Shown here: positions 21,597-32,964 of the stretch, one piece after another
Layout of the letters: every line of letters begins with the position of its first letter
Position numbering within the stretch: the first letter of the stretch is position 1
Source: Siphonodentalium dalli
Taxonomy: Eukaryota; Mollusca; Scaphopoda; Gadilida; Siphonodentaliidae
NCBI GenBank assembly: GCA_032622095.1
Contig: CP136067.1
Location: forward strand, 137,519,990 to 137,583,989
DNA: 64,000 nucleotides
Direction: 5' to 3'
The notes under the pieces: generated by a model
Told to the model about the DNA's origin: nothing
Databases searched by the model: none
The model's input: the letters and a program-made list of their open reading frames with translations, nothing else
Program-made: the position numbers and the translations under genes

Positions 21597-22392
21597 TTGT
21601 TGGATTATATTTTATCTTCACAGCCCTGAAGGCGGGATATTATCCTGACCACAGATTTTTCATATTGTTTTATTTTCTCATGGGTTAATTGTACTTCCTC
21701 AAAATTCAGCCATTTTCAAATTCTGACACATTTAGGATATCCTTAACACTTCGAATCACCAAAGTTTGTGAAATATAAGTACATATAACGTTCGATCAGT
21801 TTGTTATTTCAAAACATTGAGAGAAATGGAAATGAGAAAATAATTTAATCGATACATATTTATTCTGTTTGATGATTTATTTTTAAGTTTTAATTAATAT
21901 TGCTTGTTGAAAAATGCATGTCCTTACATGATTTATAGGTAACAATTCCAGACCAATGACAAATCAAGTAAAATGCATGGCATCGAGTGACTTTCTTGCC
22001 AATGATCGGAAATGTCAGAATCAAAATGTCGAGATATATTTGATATTTTGATATTCCATGTGATCATCTGCAGAATCTAGACTAAGAGCTTGTAATTTTT
22101 ATGAAACATAGATTTCCAATAGAGAAGCATAGGCCTATGATAGGCCAGGATCGAAGTTGGTAGGCCCATTAGGCCAATATAAATAAATTGCCAGATTTAC
22201 ATCCAACTTTTTTAGAAAAATGGGGCGGGAGGGCGAATTTTATTTTTTATATTTTATTCTTCCTAACATAAATGGCCATGGACAGTTCTAGATATTGAAG
22301 CAGTATCCTCTCTTATATAATACAAGGTGATTTAGATTGTCCAATTGATCAAAATAGACTGATTAATGGATCATTGAAATGTAATTTGATGA
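21597..22392. other. Intron stretch without recognised features
   Basis: AT-rich DNA. No exon or mirrored ends were noticed. The phrase aggcctatgataggcca near 22131 is a short local mirror. Confidence 0.4.
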
Positions 22393-22598
22393 TTAATCCT
22401 TCTGATTTTTTGCGAAAGCCATTTATATATGTGAGTCGACAATAGGGCGCCTCGCATATAAAATAGAATGCATTGGCCTAACAATATTTACCTTGATGTT
22501 ATGCCAGTGCATTCTCTTATATATGCATATATAAGAGAATGCACTGGCACAGGGTCTTTAATGCTGCACCAGTGCAGCTCCCGTCATGAAAGAGTTAA
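22393..22598. mobile_element. TTAA-C MITE, degenerate
   Basis: TTAA at 22393-22396 and 22595-22598. The right end has the family phrases ggtctttaatgctgcaccagtgcagctcccgtcatg. Two decayed H70 hairpins lie at about 22418-22475 and 22503-22550, the second with its central loop deleted. Confidence 0.7.
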
Positions 22599-23570
22599 GG
22601 CATGAGAAAAAAAATTGCATCAAAGATATGCAAATAAACAAAATTGAGGACGGGACTAAAAATAGGGTCAGGAGTGGATGGATGTAAATCAAGCAGTATT
22701 TTTATATTGGCCTTTAATACGGTAGTGAATTTGAAGTATATAACGGTCAGAAATTAATTCTTACTGGTAGTTCTGAAAGTAGAGTGGGCTGGGATGCAGT
22801 CATACATAGATGTACTTTATTCTCCAAAAATCTATTTATAAATTTCTAATGAATGTGCAAACCTCTCGTCAACACGTGAAACAACTCTTGATTTCTGCGA
22901 CTGTCCTCCATAGAATGACAGGTCACAAACCACTCCCATCACAATTATGTTGAAGTAAAGATATCCAGTTTTCAAGAAAATTTGTCAATTGTAATTTGAA
23001 CGTTTTTGTTGAAAATCTAGATTGTATAGAATAATTTTTGAAAAAGTCCCTGTATGCCTGATATGACTCATCTTTGGCATATCTTTTGAAAACCCTTACT
23101 TAGTTCTGCGGCACTTACGTTGAGAGCAAATTTGTGAGCTTTGCCAGTAAGAGAAAGTGCCACTGTCGGTGCGATTTTCTTTTTGTCGAGATCAGTCAAC
23201 ATTCCCAAATTTTCTTGTTTTCCACTTTGCATAGGTCACTTCTCTGTGAAACTTCAGCGACTGTTTATAAGTAGCCGAGGATGTCACCATTATTTCTGCT
23301 ACCACTGTTATTTAGTAGATACACTTACAAATAGACAACTGATGAACATTCGTCTCAATGGTGGATCACACAACTGCAACATGTTGATAGAGTCATCTCC
23401 CTTCGTCCACTTCCGGTCATCCTGGTTAGAATAGTAGGTATAAGTCTACTTAGTTTATACATGATGTAACAGGAACTCCATTTTTTATGTTCATTTGATA
23501 GGAATTTCAATACCATTCGTTCACGAAGATCTTACAGGGCTTTAATGTTTTTATATTTGTTTAATTTCAG
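22599..23570. other. End of the 9968-bp phafin intron
   Basis: No exon or bounded repeat was recognised. A non-ATG frame of 97 codons (23141-23434) shows no family signature. The intron ends in gtttaatttcag at 23559-23570. Confidence 0.45.
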
Positions 23571-23606
23571 GGCACTTTTGAGAGGTACACTACCGGGAAC
23601 GTTTGA
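23571..23606 (+). CDS. PLEKHF2: Phafin last coding exon (proposed): GTFERYTTGNV and stop
   Basis: A strong acceptor (gtttaatttcag) is followed by eleven codons in phase 0 and a TGA (23604-23606). It joins in frame to VPKD of the acidic-tail exon. The total visible coding length is then 738 bp (245 residues), near the ~250 usual for PLEKHF2 once the missing N-terminus is added. A poly(A) signal lies 70 bp after the stop. The eleven residues are not recognised as conserved, so another terminal exon is possible; the acceptor, phase and signal together favour this one. Confidence 0.65.
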   Translation, partial: GTFERYTTGNV

Positions 23607-23700
23607 GTACATGTATATACGGGGTGGAGAATTATTCAAGATGAAAGAGACATGTACGAGATTAAGAAATGATGCAATAAAACTTAACTCCTAACTTCAC
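23607..23700 (+). other. Phafin 3' UTR (proposed)
   Basis: A short UTR from the stop codon to about 15-20 bases past the poly(A) signal. It ends just before the TTAA-A element at 23729. Confidence 0.55.
23676..23681 (+). terminator. Canonical poly(A) signal AATAAA
   Basis: gatgcAATAAAacttaactcc lies 70 bp after the proposed phafin stop codon. It is the expected end of the transcript. Confidence 0.65.
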
Positions 23701-23728
23701 CGAATTTATGTTGATGTTTGATAATGTT

Positions 23729-24107
23729 TTAACCCTTTACCCAACAGAACGGCCCTGTGCCAATGCATTCTCTTATATATGCGAGTCGACCATAGGTCGC
23801 CCCGCATATATAAGAGAATGCATTGGATTAACACATTAAAAATTATAAAATTGTTAAATAATGTAAGAAAAAATGGTAAAAAGTGTTTAAAAAAGGCCAA
23901 TGCATTCTCTTATATATGCGAGGCGACCTATGGTCGACTCGCATATATAAGAGAATGCATTGGCACAGGGCATAACTGTAACCATCACAATGTGGTCAAT
24001 GAGCCGGTTCCAATGATATCCATATTTGTATGGTTTTATTGAGACAGACCCAAGATAATTTAGGCTGTTGCAGCTTTTTTTGGCCGGTTTGTTGGGTAAA
24101 GGGTTAA
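23729..24107. mobile_element. TTAA-A MITE just downstream of the phafin poly(A) signal
   Basis: TTAA at 23729-23732 and 24104-24107. Tips are CCCTTTACCCAACAGAACGG and TTTGTTGGGTAAAGGG. Hairpins at about 23756-23826 and 23894-23965. It sits 47 bp past the AATAAA. Confidence 0.9.
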
Positions 24108-26274
24108 TAGATTTTTGGTTTTATATGAATTTAAACTAAATATTATATGGTTGCAAACAGTTCTGAGTAAAATCATACTCAGACTCTTCAGGTAATAAAT
24201 CTGACGAAATTGGGTAGGGGTTAAGCAGATATTACGTAATTGCCAGCCAATCACCACATCATCAGTAAAGCGATGTAACCAATCAGGCAATAGTCGTATG
24301 GAATCCCCAAGACATGGGGAATTCCTTCAGTCAGCGCGATTCCAGTAAACCCTGCCCAATAGCTAAAAATAGCGTAAGAACTTTTCCGCCGCATGGCTAA
24401 TTTCCCACAGTATTTACAAATTCAGATGACAACCAATTAAACATTGAAATGTATATATAAAGAGTCCAGAATTTACCAATATTACATAATATGTCCAATA
24501 TAATTGAATATTGTCAAGAAATTCAACATTTAGTACCGAATAATTTAGAAGAGTTGATGTCGTAAATTTCTTTAATTTCCGACATATGATGTTGATTTCG
24601 AAACGAAACAAAAGAAAAAGTTATTTTGTTTCGTAAATGCATTAAACGTGATTGATCGCAGATAAAATTATGTCACAAGGCACAGAAGATATTCTGTGAG
24701 AATGAGTAGAATAAGAAGCCATGTTTTTCTTTTGCGAAAACAAAAGTTATTCGCGGAAACAAAACTGAAAGTACATTATATTAATCAAAGCTAGTTTTAA
24801 AGAAAAAATGTGGGCTGTGACGTCATACTGTAGGGGTTGCCTGTGGAAGTTATTTAGAGCGACAGTAATGAGACAAATAGCATATTTTGTCAGGCTCAAT
24901 ACCTGAAGTGCCTTGAGTATGATTTTTTATGAATTAATTCTTATTATTCGATGTATAATTGCTAATATTTCAGAGGGTGGGTTTAAATGGTGTTATAATG
25001 TATAACTAAATACCGGCATATTGTGTCGATGAATTCTACGGTTATAGTCGACTATTACAGTTGATTATGGATACTTCTATTCCATGATTTTGGTAAAAGA
25101 GACATAATATACAACATTTTATTATCCATTCCTTAATTAACACTATTTCTGATTGGGCAAAAGCCATCATGTGACAATCCGGGAAATAGTCTTATAAAAG
25201 TTATTGGGACTGGGTGACGTCAATTGGATAAACATATAGATGGATAATAAAAATGTCATACAATGTTGTGTGTTCTTTTACTAGTCCAGGATGTATGCGT
25301 CTCGTCCAATACGATTTTTCACACAACCTGGACTTGTACAAGAAAAACACATACTGTACACAACATTGTTTGATAACTTTATAATATATTACAGAAATGA
25401 TTGAAGAATAACATTTCATAGTCAATTACTATTGTTTTTGTAATTAAATGTTATATACACTGCACACCAATAATAAAAAATGGTTACCTCAGTAACAAAT
25501 GTGAATGTAGAAAGTGTATCGGTTAGCACACCGAATGGTGCATCAAAATCTCCTTGTAAAATGATAACATAGAACAAATTGGCACTCTGACATGGCAGAG
25601 GAAATTTATGGTTGCACTAAAATGAGCATCAATGACATCAAAGTGACCACATACCAACATAAAGGCACCGAAAACAAAGCTTTTTGATATGTCAAATTAG
25701 GATAAGCTGAAAGAAAAATGGCCTGAAACCAATGAGTCATATAACATTTTATCACAAAGTGAAGTTGGTACCAAATATAATGATGACAAGAGAAAGAAGA
25801 GAGAATCTGCAAAGCATATGAAAATATAAAAAAATAAAGGAACAGTGACCCAATTTTGTGCATATACCTGAATCCTCATTCACTTGTCATAAATTTAGGG
25901 TGGAGAGCAGTGGCCCGGAGCAGTTTTACAAAATTTAGAAAAGCATTTCAAACGTACGCACCAAAATATCTAAATTATTAAAACCCAATAGTTAAAATTT
26001 AAAAATTTTGAATGATATCACCAGAGAAGGAAAAAAGACAAAGCCAATAAGATCTTCGTCAGTTGCAAGTCGCTAACCCGTGCCATACTAAATGTATGAA
26101 CACCAACTTTTCAACCTTTACTTGCAACAACAAAAAAAAAAAAAAAATGTCCCTCCTCCATCTATAGTTTTTTCCCCCTGATATTCTTAACCCGACTAAT
26201 AAAATTACTGTGGCCTTATCAGGACAAATTCTGATCTCAACGGTCTTGAAATTTGTACTTGGTATCTGACAATA
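24108..26274. other. Intergenic stretch, no gene recognised
   Basis: AT-rich DNA without coding signals. An imperfect inverted repeat spans about 25250-25375 (acaatgttgtgtgttctttt, agtccaggatg and their mirrors caacctggact and gtacacaacattgt). A short poly-A run lies at 26131-26147. Overlapping minus-strand frames at 25606-25879 are Leu/Phe-rich translations of AT-rich DNA. Confidence 0.45.
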
Positions 26275-26732
26275 TGTGACCCGCCATATCAAATCCAGTC
26301 GGAAGTCGGGATTTTTTTACCCTGTGCCAATGCATTCTCTTATATATGCGAGTCGACCATAGGTCGCCTCGCATATATAAGAGAATGCATTGGCCTAACA
26401 ATTTTTTACAATTTTAATAATTTGTTCTTGTATTCTTTAACAATTTTATAATTTCACCCATACAGAGCCCCAGACAAACATGAGCAGACGACACTCTTCT
26501 ATTGCTTCTATATGTGTGGGGCTCCCTGCAGGGTAATGGATGTTTTTTTATTTTATGTCCTAAAAATTGTAAGAAACATTTATTTAAAAAAAATGATAAA
26601 AAATTGTTAGGCCAATGCATTCTCTTATATATGCGAGGCGACCTATGGTCGACTCGCATATATAAGAGAATGCATTGGCACAGGGTAAAAAAATCCCGAC
26701 TTCCGACTGGATTTTATATGGCGGGTCACATA
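26273..26732. mobile_element. TA-2 MITE (TGTGACCCGCC tips) with two H70 hairpins
   Basis: TA flanks a 456-bp body (26275-26730) with ends TGTGACCCGCCATAT and ATATGGCGGGTCACA, continuing as aaatccagtcggaagtcggg and its inverse. Inside are two H70 hairpins (about 26325-26396 and 26609-26682) and the same AT-rich spacer as in the TTAA-A and TTAA-B elements. Its ends are unrelated to those families. Confidence 0.85.
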
Positions 26733-26837
26733 TGGATACTAGAAATCTGTATTTATTTGTACAAAACTATTTTATAGTGTATTTTATTTATGACCATTCA
26801 TGAGAATTAGAATTGATGTGATTGATGATTATAATTA

Positions 26838-27263
26838 TATCACATGAAACCCCTATAATATCATTGAAAAATCCATTAGATAATTTCTTATCTCTCACTA
26901 GTGAGTAATCGCTGGGTGCTTCCTGGGATACTTGGGATCGCCCCAAGTAAATTACCTTGTGGATTAATACTATTTAGAAAAGCCATGCTTCACACCAACA
27001 CCTGACATTGCAAAATAATCGCTTTGTTCATTAAAGTTCAATTATTGTCCAACTAAAATAGGCACAAAAACAAAGAGGCAAATTGGGGGACTATATGTTT
27101 CATCGCAAGGCAGACTGCACAATACTGTCGTATACTGTTCCGAAGCGTCTCAGCCAACGCTGTGCATGTATGCGTTTTACATGCATTTTTCAGCTTCTCT
27201 TAAAGATTTTGATTTGTTAGAAAGGCATAAAGCTCTGGTCTTTTTCATGTGATATACAAGATA
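26838..27263. repeat. Interspersed repeat shared with 4400-4822
   Basis: It follows the first copy phrase by phrase (ctcactagtgagta, gatacttggg, ccaagtaaattacc, cagccaacgctgtgcatgta). It is cut at gtgatatacaagat where a TTAA-B fragment begins. Confidence 0.7.
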
Positions 27264-27497
27264 TGCCAGGGAATCTTACGCTTTTCATGGGCATCAAAAT
27301 TATTACTATGAATACTTGTTGATAGTTTTGAGTTATAACATGCCCCTAAGGTTTTATCCAGTTTGTTTTTAAATTCGCTATAGCATGCTTAAGCATACCC
27401 AAACAAAATTCAACCCAAAAAAATCTAGGGCCGATTTTACAGACCGTAAATTAATAGGGCCGATGAGATCGGCCCCAGGCACTGAAAGGGATAATGA
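27264..27497. mobile_element. TTAA-B MITE, right-hand piece without hairpin
   Basis: It has tgccagggaatcttacgc, gggcatcaaaattattacta, the gccgatgagatcggccc palindrome and the tip cactgaaaggga followed by taat in place of TTAA. Confidence 0.75.
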
Positions 27498-27828
27498 GTA
27501 GATATCCCTTAAGAAATGTTCAGATAATAAGTTCAACAAACAACCATATTATATGAACATTTCCCACCAATTAATAGGAATCCATCTGCATTTTCTATTA
27601 TCTGTCATCTACTTCCATATACTGAACATCCCTGAAGATGAATAATAGACTACTCCAGTGTATATATTTATAGCTGATGGGAGAATCCATTCTGGATATA
27701 AAGAGTTAACTGAAATGTGATTTAAGCAACTAATAATCGTCAAACTTTAAATCAAGAATAGTATTAATCTATTGCTTTTTTCGCGTTCTGGGGATTAATA
27801 TACATGAACTACAGACATACAGAACGAG

Positions 27829-28077
27829 TTAACCCTTTCATGACGGGAGCCACACTGGTGCAGCATTAAAGATCCTGTGCCAGTGCAGTCTCATATATAT
27901 TCGAGTCTCCCATAGGGAGCCTTGCATATATAAGAGAATACACTGGCTGTCGAGGTAAATATTGTTAGGCCAATGTAATCTCTTATATATGCAGGGCTCC
28001 TTATGGGATATATAAGAGAATGCATTGGCACAGGGTTTTCGCAAAATTTCAGTAAGCTCCAGTCATGGAAGGGTTAA
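27829..28077. mobile_element. TTAA-C MITE with two H70 hairpins
   Basis: A 241-bp body flanked by TTAA (27829-27832, 28074-28077). Tips are CCCTTTCATGACGGGAGCC and CTCCAGTCATGGAAGGG. Decayed hairpins lie at about 27877-27947 and 27968-28030. It contains the family phrase gtgcagcattaaagatcctg. Confidence 0.85.
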
Positions 28078-28105
28078 TTTGAGACTTAGGATATATTGAG
28101 TTGCT

Positions 28106-28572
28106 TTAAAGGCCGACCTAATTTTCAAGTCACTGATTATATTGTTTATAGTGCATTGATATACGGTTTTAATATATGCCATAAAATATGATTAAAATAC
28201 TATAATTCATAACCATTTGGAACATCTGTGTCTCAGAAGGTGCCCATAGAATAATAGAAAATAGCTGAAATCATAAAATCATTTCTCAGAATGCAACAGA
28301 ATTCAAAATTTTTGTTATTATCAATGGAAGGGGAATAGCTATATCTAAATATATAGAGTTATTCCCCTTCCATTGAAAATAATATATCTGGTGCAGAAAC
28401 TTGAGCACAGCACACATGTCAGTTTCTCAACAAAAACAACATGTTCGCAGTTTATTACATCGAATAAGTTGAAAATACAATGTTTTGGAGCGTCCTCTTT
28501 CAAATGGTATATAATACAGCATATATTTTATAAAATGTGATCTGGGGGTTAGATATTTAAGTGGGCCTTCAA
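28106..28572. mobile_element. TTAA-E MITE
   Basis: TTAA at 28106-28109 is followed by AGGCCGACCTAATTTTC. The right end GTGGGCCT is followed by TCAA (one change from TTAA). It has the family's internal hairpin ctatatctaaatatatag. Confidence 0.8.
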
Positions 28573-28640
28573 AGATGTGTTGAGATGTCTTGTTAATTAT
28601 GTGTTGAGATGTCTTGTTAATTATGTGTTGAATTTATTTG
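28573..28640. repeat. Short tandem repeat, 29-bp unit
   Basis: The unit atgtgttgagatgtcttgtt + aattatgtg occurs about 2.3 times. Confidence 0.75.
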
Positions 28641-28716
28641 TGTAAGAGAACCTTTGTAGATATCTGTAAATTTATACTAGTCTTTCCCCTAGAGTTGCAT
28701 AAAATCAATAATGAAA

Positions 28717-29312
28717 GGGACGGCCTTCCTTGCAGGTTATAATTTAGAAATAACATTTATCAAATTATGATAATCCTTAAGAATATACTGATAGTATAGC
28801 ATAATGATATGAATGCGCGATATTCACGAAACGCATGTGTCTGAGAAAATTCAAGTCGAGTGTTGTTTAGTTTCTCGCAAAAAAACGCAGTGGATTGTTT
28901 ATAAGCAGAGTCACAATATTGCATCATTGCCTTATTTAGATACGCACCCCTTATACGTCGGTTGTAAAACCCCTAGTTTGGTGTGTATACAACTTACAAC
29001 TCACAATAGTACTCAAATTCCTTCTTTGGTATGTATTACCATATATAGGTTAGGAGAAAATACTACAGCGCAACGATTGTTTTCATTGGACGATCTGGTA
29101 GTTTCAAGCGTTTGTCTATAAGCAAACAGCTCTGTAATGTTTTTGATGTTTGTTTACATAACAAAGCGTACAAACGTGACATGCAATGTATGCAATATTC
29201 ATGATTGGTATAAGAACAACATCTGTCTTTTATATAATTTTCTTTCTGTTTATGGCGATTTTAGCAGATGTGACTATTTTAACAGCCATACCCACATCGA
29301 AGGCCGCCCGTA
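28717..29312. mobile_element. Inverted-repeat element (GGCCTTCC type), copy 2
   Basis: The left end gacggccttccttgcaggtt and the right end atcgaaggccgcccgtat mirror each other; it is related to 7046-7594. The frames inside (102 codons at 28813, 60 at 29137) show no family signature. Its right end touches the TTAA of the next element. Confidence 0.55.
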
Positions 29313-29315
29313 TCT

Positions 29316-29785
29316 TTAACCCTTTCAGTGCCAGGTCCGATTTTTGTATCAACCCATATACCCTGTGCCAATGCATTCTCTTATATATGCGAGTCGACCA
29401 TAGGTCGCCTCGCATTTATAAGAGAATGCATTGGCCTAACAATTTTTCATCATTTGTTATTATTTTTTACAATTTTAATAATTTTTTCGTATATTCTTTA
29501 ACAGACTTATTTTGTAGGTTTAGTGCCAGGGAATTTTACGTTTTCATGGGCATCAAAATTATTACTATGAACACTTGGTGATAGTTTTGAGTTATAACAT
29601 GCCCCTAAGATTTTAACCAGTTTGTTTTTAAATTCGCTATAGTTCGCTTAAGCATACCCAAAAAAAATTCAACCCCAAAAAAAAAAAAATTCAACCCAAA
29701 ATTTTTTTTTACATTTTTTTAGGGCCGATTTTACAGACCGTAAATTAGGGCTGATGAGATCGGCCCCTGGCACTGAAAGGGTTAA
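29316..29785. mobile_element. TTAA-B MITE with one H70 hairpin
   Basis: TTAA at 29316-29319 and 29782-29785. Tips are CCCTTTCAGTGCCAGGTCCG and CCCTGGCACTGAAAGGG. The hairpin is at about 29363-29434. Orientation is inverted relative to the copy at 19797. Confidence 0.9.
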
Positions 29786-29892
29786 GAACAATATTTGATT
29801 CAAAATGTATTTTCAAGTAACTGAATACAAATTTGTAATCATGTATATTGATGTGCTGTGATCCTGTGGCAATTTTAAGTCAAATATTTGCA

Positions 29893-30298
29893 AGCCAGGA
29901 AATAGTGTGTCTGACATTTGCAGAATGAGGTCCCCAGAGGGTGAGTTTAATGAAACTATCCCGTATGGTGGAGCTAGCATAACCAAATTAACCTTCTGGG
30001 GACCTCATTCTCCTTGGCTTAGGCCTCGTCTTAAATTATCATTGTTTTTAGTTACTTTTTCCCTTCTGTTCAGTTTCTATATCCCCTAATTTGCAGAAGA
30101 TAAAATACATAATCGAGGTGATTAGTGGGTGAACATCACCAACTTCAACTGGGGAACTTAATCTGATCCCATAGCAATTGAGGCCTAAGCAGAAAGGTTC
30201 CCAGAGGGTGAATTTGGTGATTATAGCCCACCATGCGGGATAGCGTCACTAAATTCACCCTCTGGGGACCTCATTCTGCAAATGTCAGACACACTATA
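29893..30298. mobile_element. hAT-2-related element, long type
   Basis: The left end caagccaggaaatagtgtgt and the right end gacacactatatcaagtcttg mirror each other. Both hairpin halves (gaggtccccagagggtgagt, tcaccctctggggacctcat) and the middle shared with 6700-6860 are present. Confidence 0.7.
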
Positions 30299-30530
30299 TC
30301 AAGTCTTGAATTTATGTCACTGGATATAATAATGTTTCTCACATGTTTTTCAGGATGTTATCCCTTTCTTGACAGCATTAAAGATCATGTGCCAGTGCAT
30401 TCTCTTATATATGCGAGTCTCCCATAGGGAGCCTCGCATATATAAGAATGCACTGGCTTACAAGGTCAAGGCCAATGTATTCTCTTATATATGTGAGGCC
30501 CCTATGGAAGACTCGCATACCTGTATGTAC

Positions 30531-31196
30531 AGGGTTCCCACTCTTTTGAAAAGTACTTGAATATCAGACCCTTCCTTGAAAAGTGCTTAAATTAATTTTC
30601 TTCCTTGGATAGAACTTGATTTTCACCCATCACCCTTGAAAACTGCTTGAATTTAGTCAAATTGAGTATTTTTAACAAGCGTTTCTCTCAAATCCTTATA
30701 AAAAATTTATGTGATAACTTTCTTTGAGCCGTATTTTGCACTGTTTCTTTCAATATTATATGAAAACAAAAATTTCCATATGGAAAGAATGTCTGCAGGT
30801 CGTTTTAGGATACCTCAAAATATAATGGTCAACTATAATTGTGTTTTTAAATTTTATTAACTCTTTCAGTGCCAGGGGCCGATCTCATCGGCCCTAATTT
30901 ACGGTCGTAGAGTGCCAGGGCCGATAAAATCTGGCACTGAATGAGTCAAAGAATATAAGAACAAATTATTAAAATTGTAAAAAATAATAACAAATGATGA
31001 AAAATTGTTAGGCCAATGCATTCTCTTATATATGCGAGGCGACCTATGGTCGACTCGCATATATAAGAGAATGCATTGGCACAGGGTATATGGGTTGATA
31101 CAAAAATCGGACTTTGCACTAAAAGGGTTAATGCAGTCCATGATAAGTGCTTGAATAGTGCTTAAATTAGGATAGGAGAAATAAGTGGGAACCCTG
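30531..31196. mobile_element. Element with CAGGGTTCCCACT ends, nested
   Basis: The ends CAGGGTTCCCACTC and AAGTGGGAACCCTG mirror each other, as do inner phrases built on gaaaagtgcttaaatta / ttgaatagtgcttaaattag. Such ends suit a hAT-like element, but no clean 8-bp duplication is seen. It contains a complete TTAA-B element (30857-31131). Confidence 0.65.
30857..31131. mobile_element. TTAA-B MITE, internally deleted, nested
   Basis: TTAA at 30857-30860 and 31128-31131. The left tip CTCTTTCAGTGCCAGGGGCC is joined after ~100 bp to the AT-rich spacer, one H70 hairpin (about 31013-31083) and the right tip TTTGCACTAAAAGGG. It is about 190 bp shorter than the other copies. Confidence 0.85.
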
Positions 31197-31529
31197 AATT
31201 ATAATAGAATGCATTGGCACAGGGTTTTCGCTAAAATCAGGAAGCTCCAGTAATGGAAGGGTTAATAATGAAAATAAGAACAAAGTCAATCTATTTTTAC
31301 AGGTACTTGTTAATAACATTTGTTTCACAGACTTTTATAAAATTTATCTAATTTCACATGAACCCACTCAGAAAACATTGTGTCCTTTTAAACATCACCT
31401 GAATTTTACCTCATTATTTCACACCAGCTTATTTTATTCTGTTAGCAGCTGATAGTGCCTTATTCTGACATTTTGTTCCAGTAATATTTCCTGTGCATTT
31501 GGCTATGTTTGCAAATACTTGTACACGCC

Positions 31530-31705
31530 TGAGTTTAGTGTGCCTGTCATTTCTATTGACATTTTATAATAAAGAAACTTTCCAGAGAATATGAGGCCTA
31601 AGCAGAATGGGTGAATTTAGTGATGCTAGCCCACTTTGCGGGATAGCATCACTAAATTCACCCTCTGGGGACTTAATTCTGCAAATAAGTGGCACACTAA
31701 ACTCA
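31530..31705. mobile_element. hAT-2-related element with GAGTTTAGTGTG ends
   Basis: The ends cctgagtttagtgtgcctgt and ggcacactaaactcag mirror each other. The inside has one hAT-2 hairpin (gggtgaatttagtgatgcta and inverse). This end type is also seen at 6556. Its right edge is the target of the next insertion. Confidence 0.65.
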
Positions 31706-31871
31706 GTCTTGTACAAGCCTTGAAATAGTATGTCTGTCATTTGCAGAATGAGGTCCCCAGAGGGTGAATTTAGTTATGCTACCCCGCATAGCGGGCTAGC
31801 ATCACCAAATTCACCCTCTGTGAACCTCATTCTGCTTACACATCAGCACTATTTCAAGGCTTGGTCTTGTA
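31706..31871. mobile_element. hAT-2 MITE, single-hairpin form, exact 8-bp duplication
   Basis: GTCTTGTA occurs at 31706-31713 and 31864-31871, flanking a 150-bp body. Its ends are CAAGCCTTGAAATAGTATG and ACTATTTCAAGGCTTG. It holds one hairpin; the spacer after it reads cttacacatcagc, the inverse of the spacer between the two hairpins of the dimer form. Confidence 0.9.
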
Positions 31872-31987
31872 CACATGTAACTTTGCCAAAAGCAGTTGGG
31901 AAAAAAAAATATAAGCCGTCACACTTTTATTTGCTAGTGTCTGCTCACATGCAAATCACTGGTAGTTTGAACATCTTATTGGTTTGC

Positions 31988-32360
31988 TTAAAGTTATGTT
32001 AAACACTCCAGTAGGGTGATCAAATAGAAATGATGAATAATCTTCCTCAAAATAGTTATATTTTACGAATATTATATCTAAATTTACAAAACACACCGTA
32101 ATTCTTATATATTAATGAAATGCAGTGGCTTTCGATGACAAAATCGTTTTCGTAAGTTTATCGCCGATAGTTGCATCCTGAATCTAGAAGTAAATATTTA
32201 CATTTGAGAGCAGTTCAGACAATGTTTTCTTTGGAGTGGGACGGTCAATTTGCTTCGGATTTTCGGCTATGATAGTAGAATGTTACATTCCCCCAGTTGG
32301 CATGGTACCTCAATACTAACTTACCAGTTTCACGTACCCGAACAAGTGTCTTTAACCAGT
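31988..32360. mobile_element. TTAA-G MITE, partial
   Basis: TTAA (31988-31991) precedes AGTTATGTTAAACACTCC. It then follows the family through gggtgatcaaatagaaatga to cacgtacccgaacaagtg. The right end is not clear. Confidence 0.65.
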
Positions 32361-32435
32361 TTCTATACTAAATTGATTCTCCCACTCAGTTATAACTGTA
32401 TACATTGGAATGATCTATTATTCATTCGGAGGATG

Positions 32436-32866
32436 TTAAAGTGATGTGAAACCCTCTGCTGGAATATCAAATAGACATGGAGAGTAATCCTGCTGAAAGT
32501 AGTTATCTTAAAGACATATTATGGAATTGTTAGGGTGTGTGTAATTGATAGTTAATTCTCATTCACTATGCCAACCTGGGGAATTGAGCATTCTACTAAC
32601 ATCACCGAAAATTCAAAGAAATCGACCATACCGCTCCACACAAAACATCATCTGAATTACGCTCAATTATAAATATTTACATCTCGATTCAGGAAGCAAC
32701 TATGGCGATAAAGTAACACAAATGATTTTGTCAACGACCGTCATTGCCTTTAATTAATATATAAGAATGATGGTGCATGTTGTCAATTTTGATTAATATT
32801 CATAAAAATAACTACTTTGAGCAAGATTATTCTCAATTTCTACCAGAATGTTTGACATCACTTTAA
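32436..32866. mobile_element. TTAA-G MITE, complete
   Basis: A 423-bp body flanked by TTAA (32436-32439, 32863-32866). Ends are AGTGATGTGAAACCCTC and GTTTGACATCACT. The halves mirror each other loosely (atagacatggagagtaatcc with attctcaatttct). Confidence 0.8.
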
Positions 32867-32964
32867 CAAATAGTATATCCAAAATTAAAATTGACAACAC
32901 ACACCGTCATTCTTGCTTATTGCAGCCGAATTACATGTAGATGACTAATAATTACTATTGTAAC

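Larger units (their letters stand above)
30358..31265. mobile_element. TTAA-C MITE disrupted by nested insertions
   Basis: The left end (TTA then TCCCTTTCTTGACAGC) with two H70 hairpins (about 30391-30458, 30470-30528) breaks near 30530. The right end resumes at about 31203 (agaatgcattggcacaggg) and ends in GGAAGGG plus TTAA (31262-31265). The intervening 670 bp are foreign and listed separately. Confidence 0.75.
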
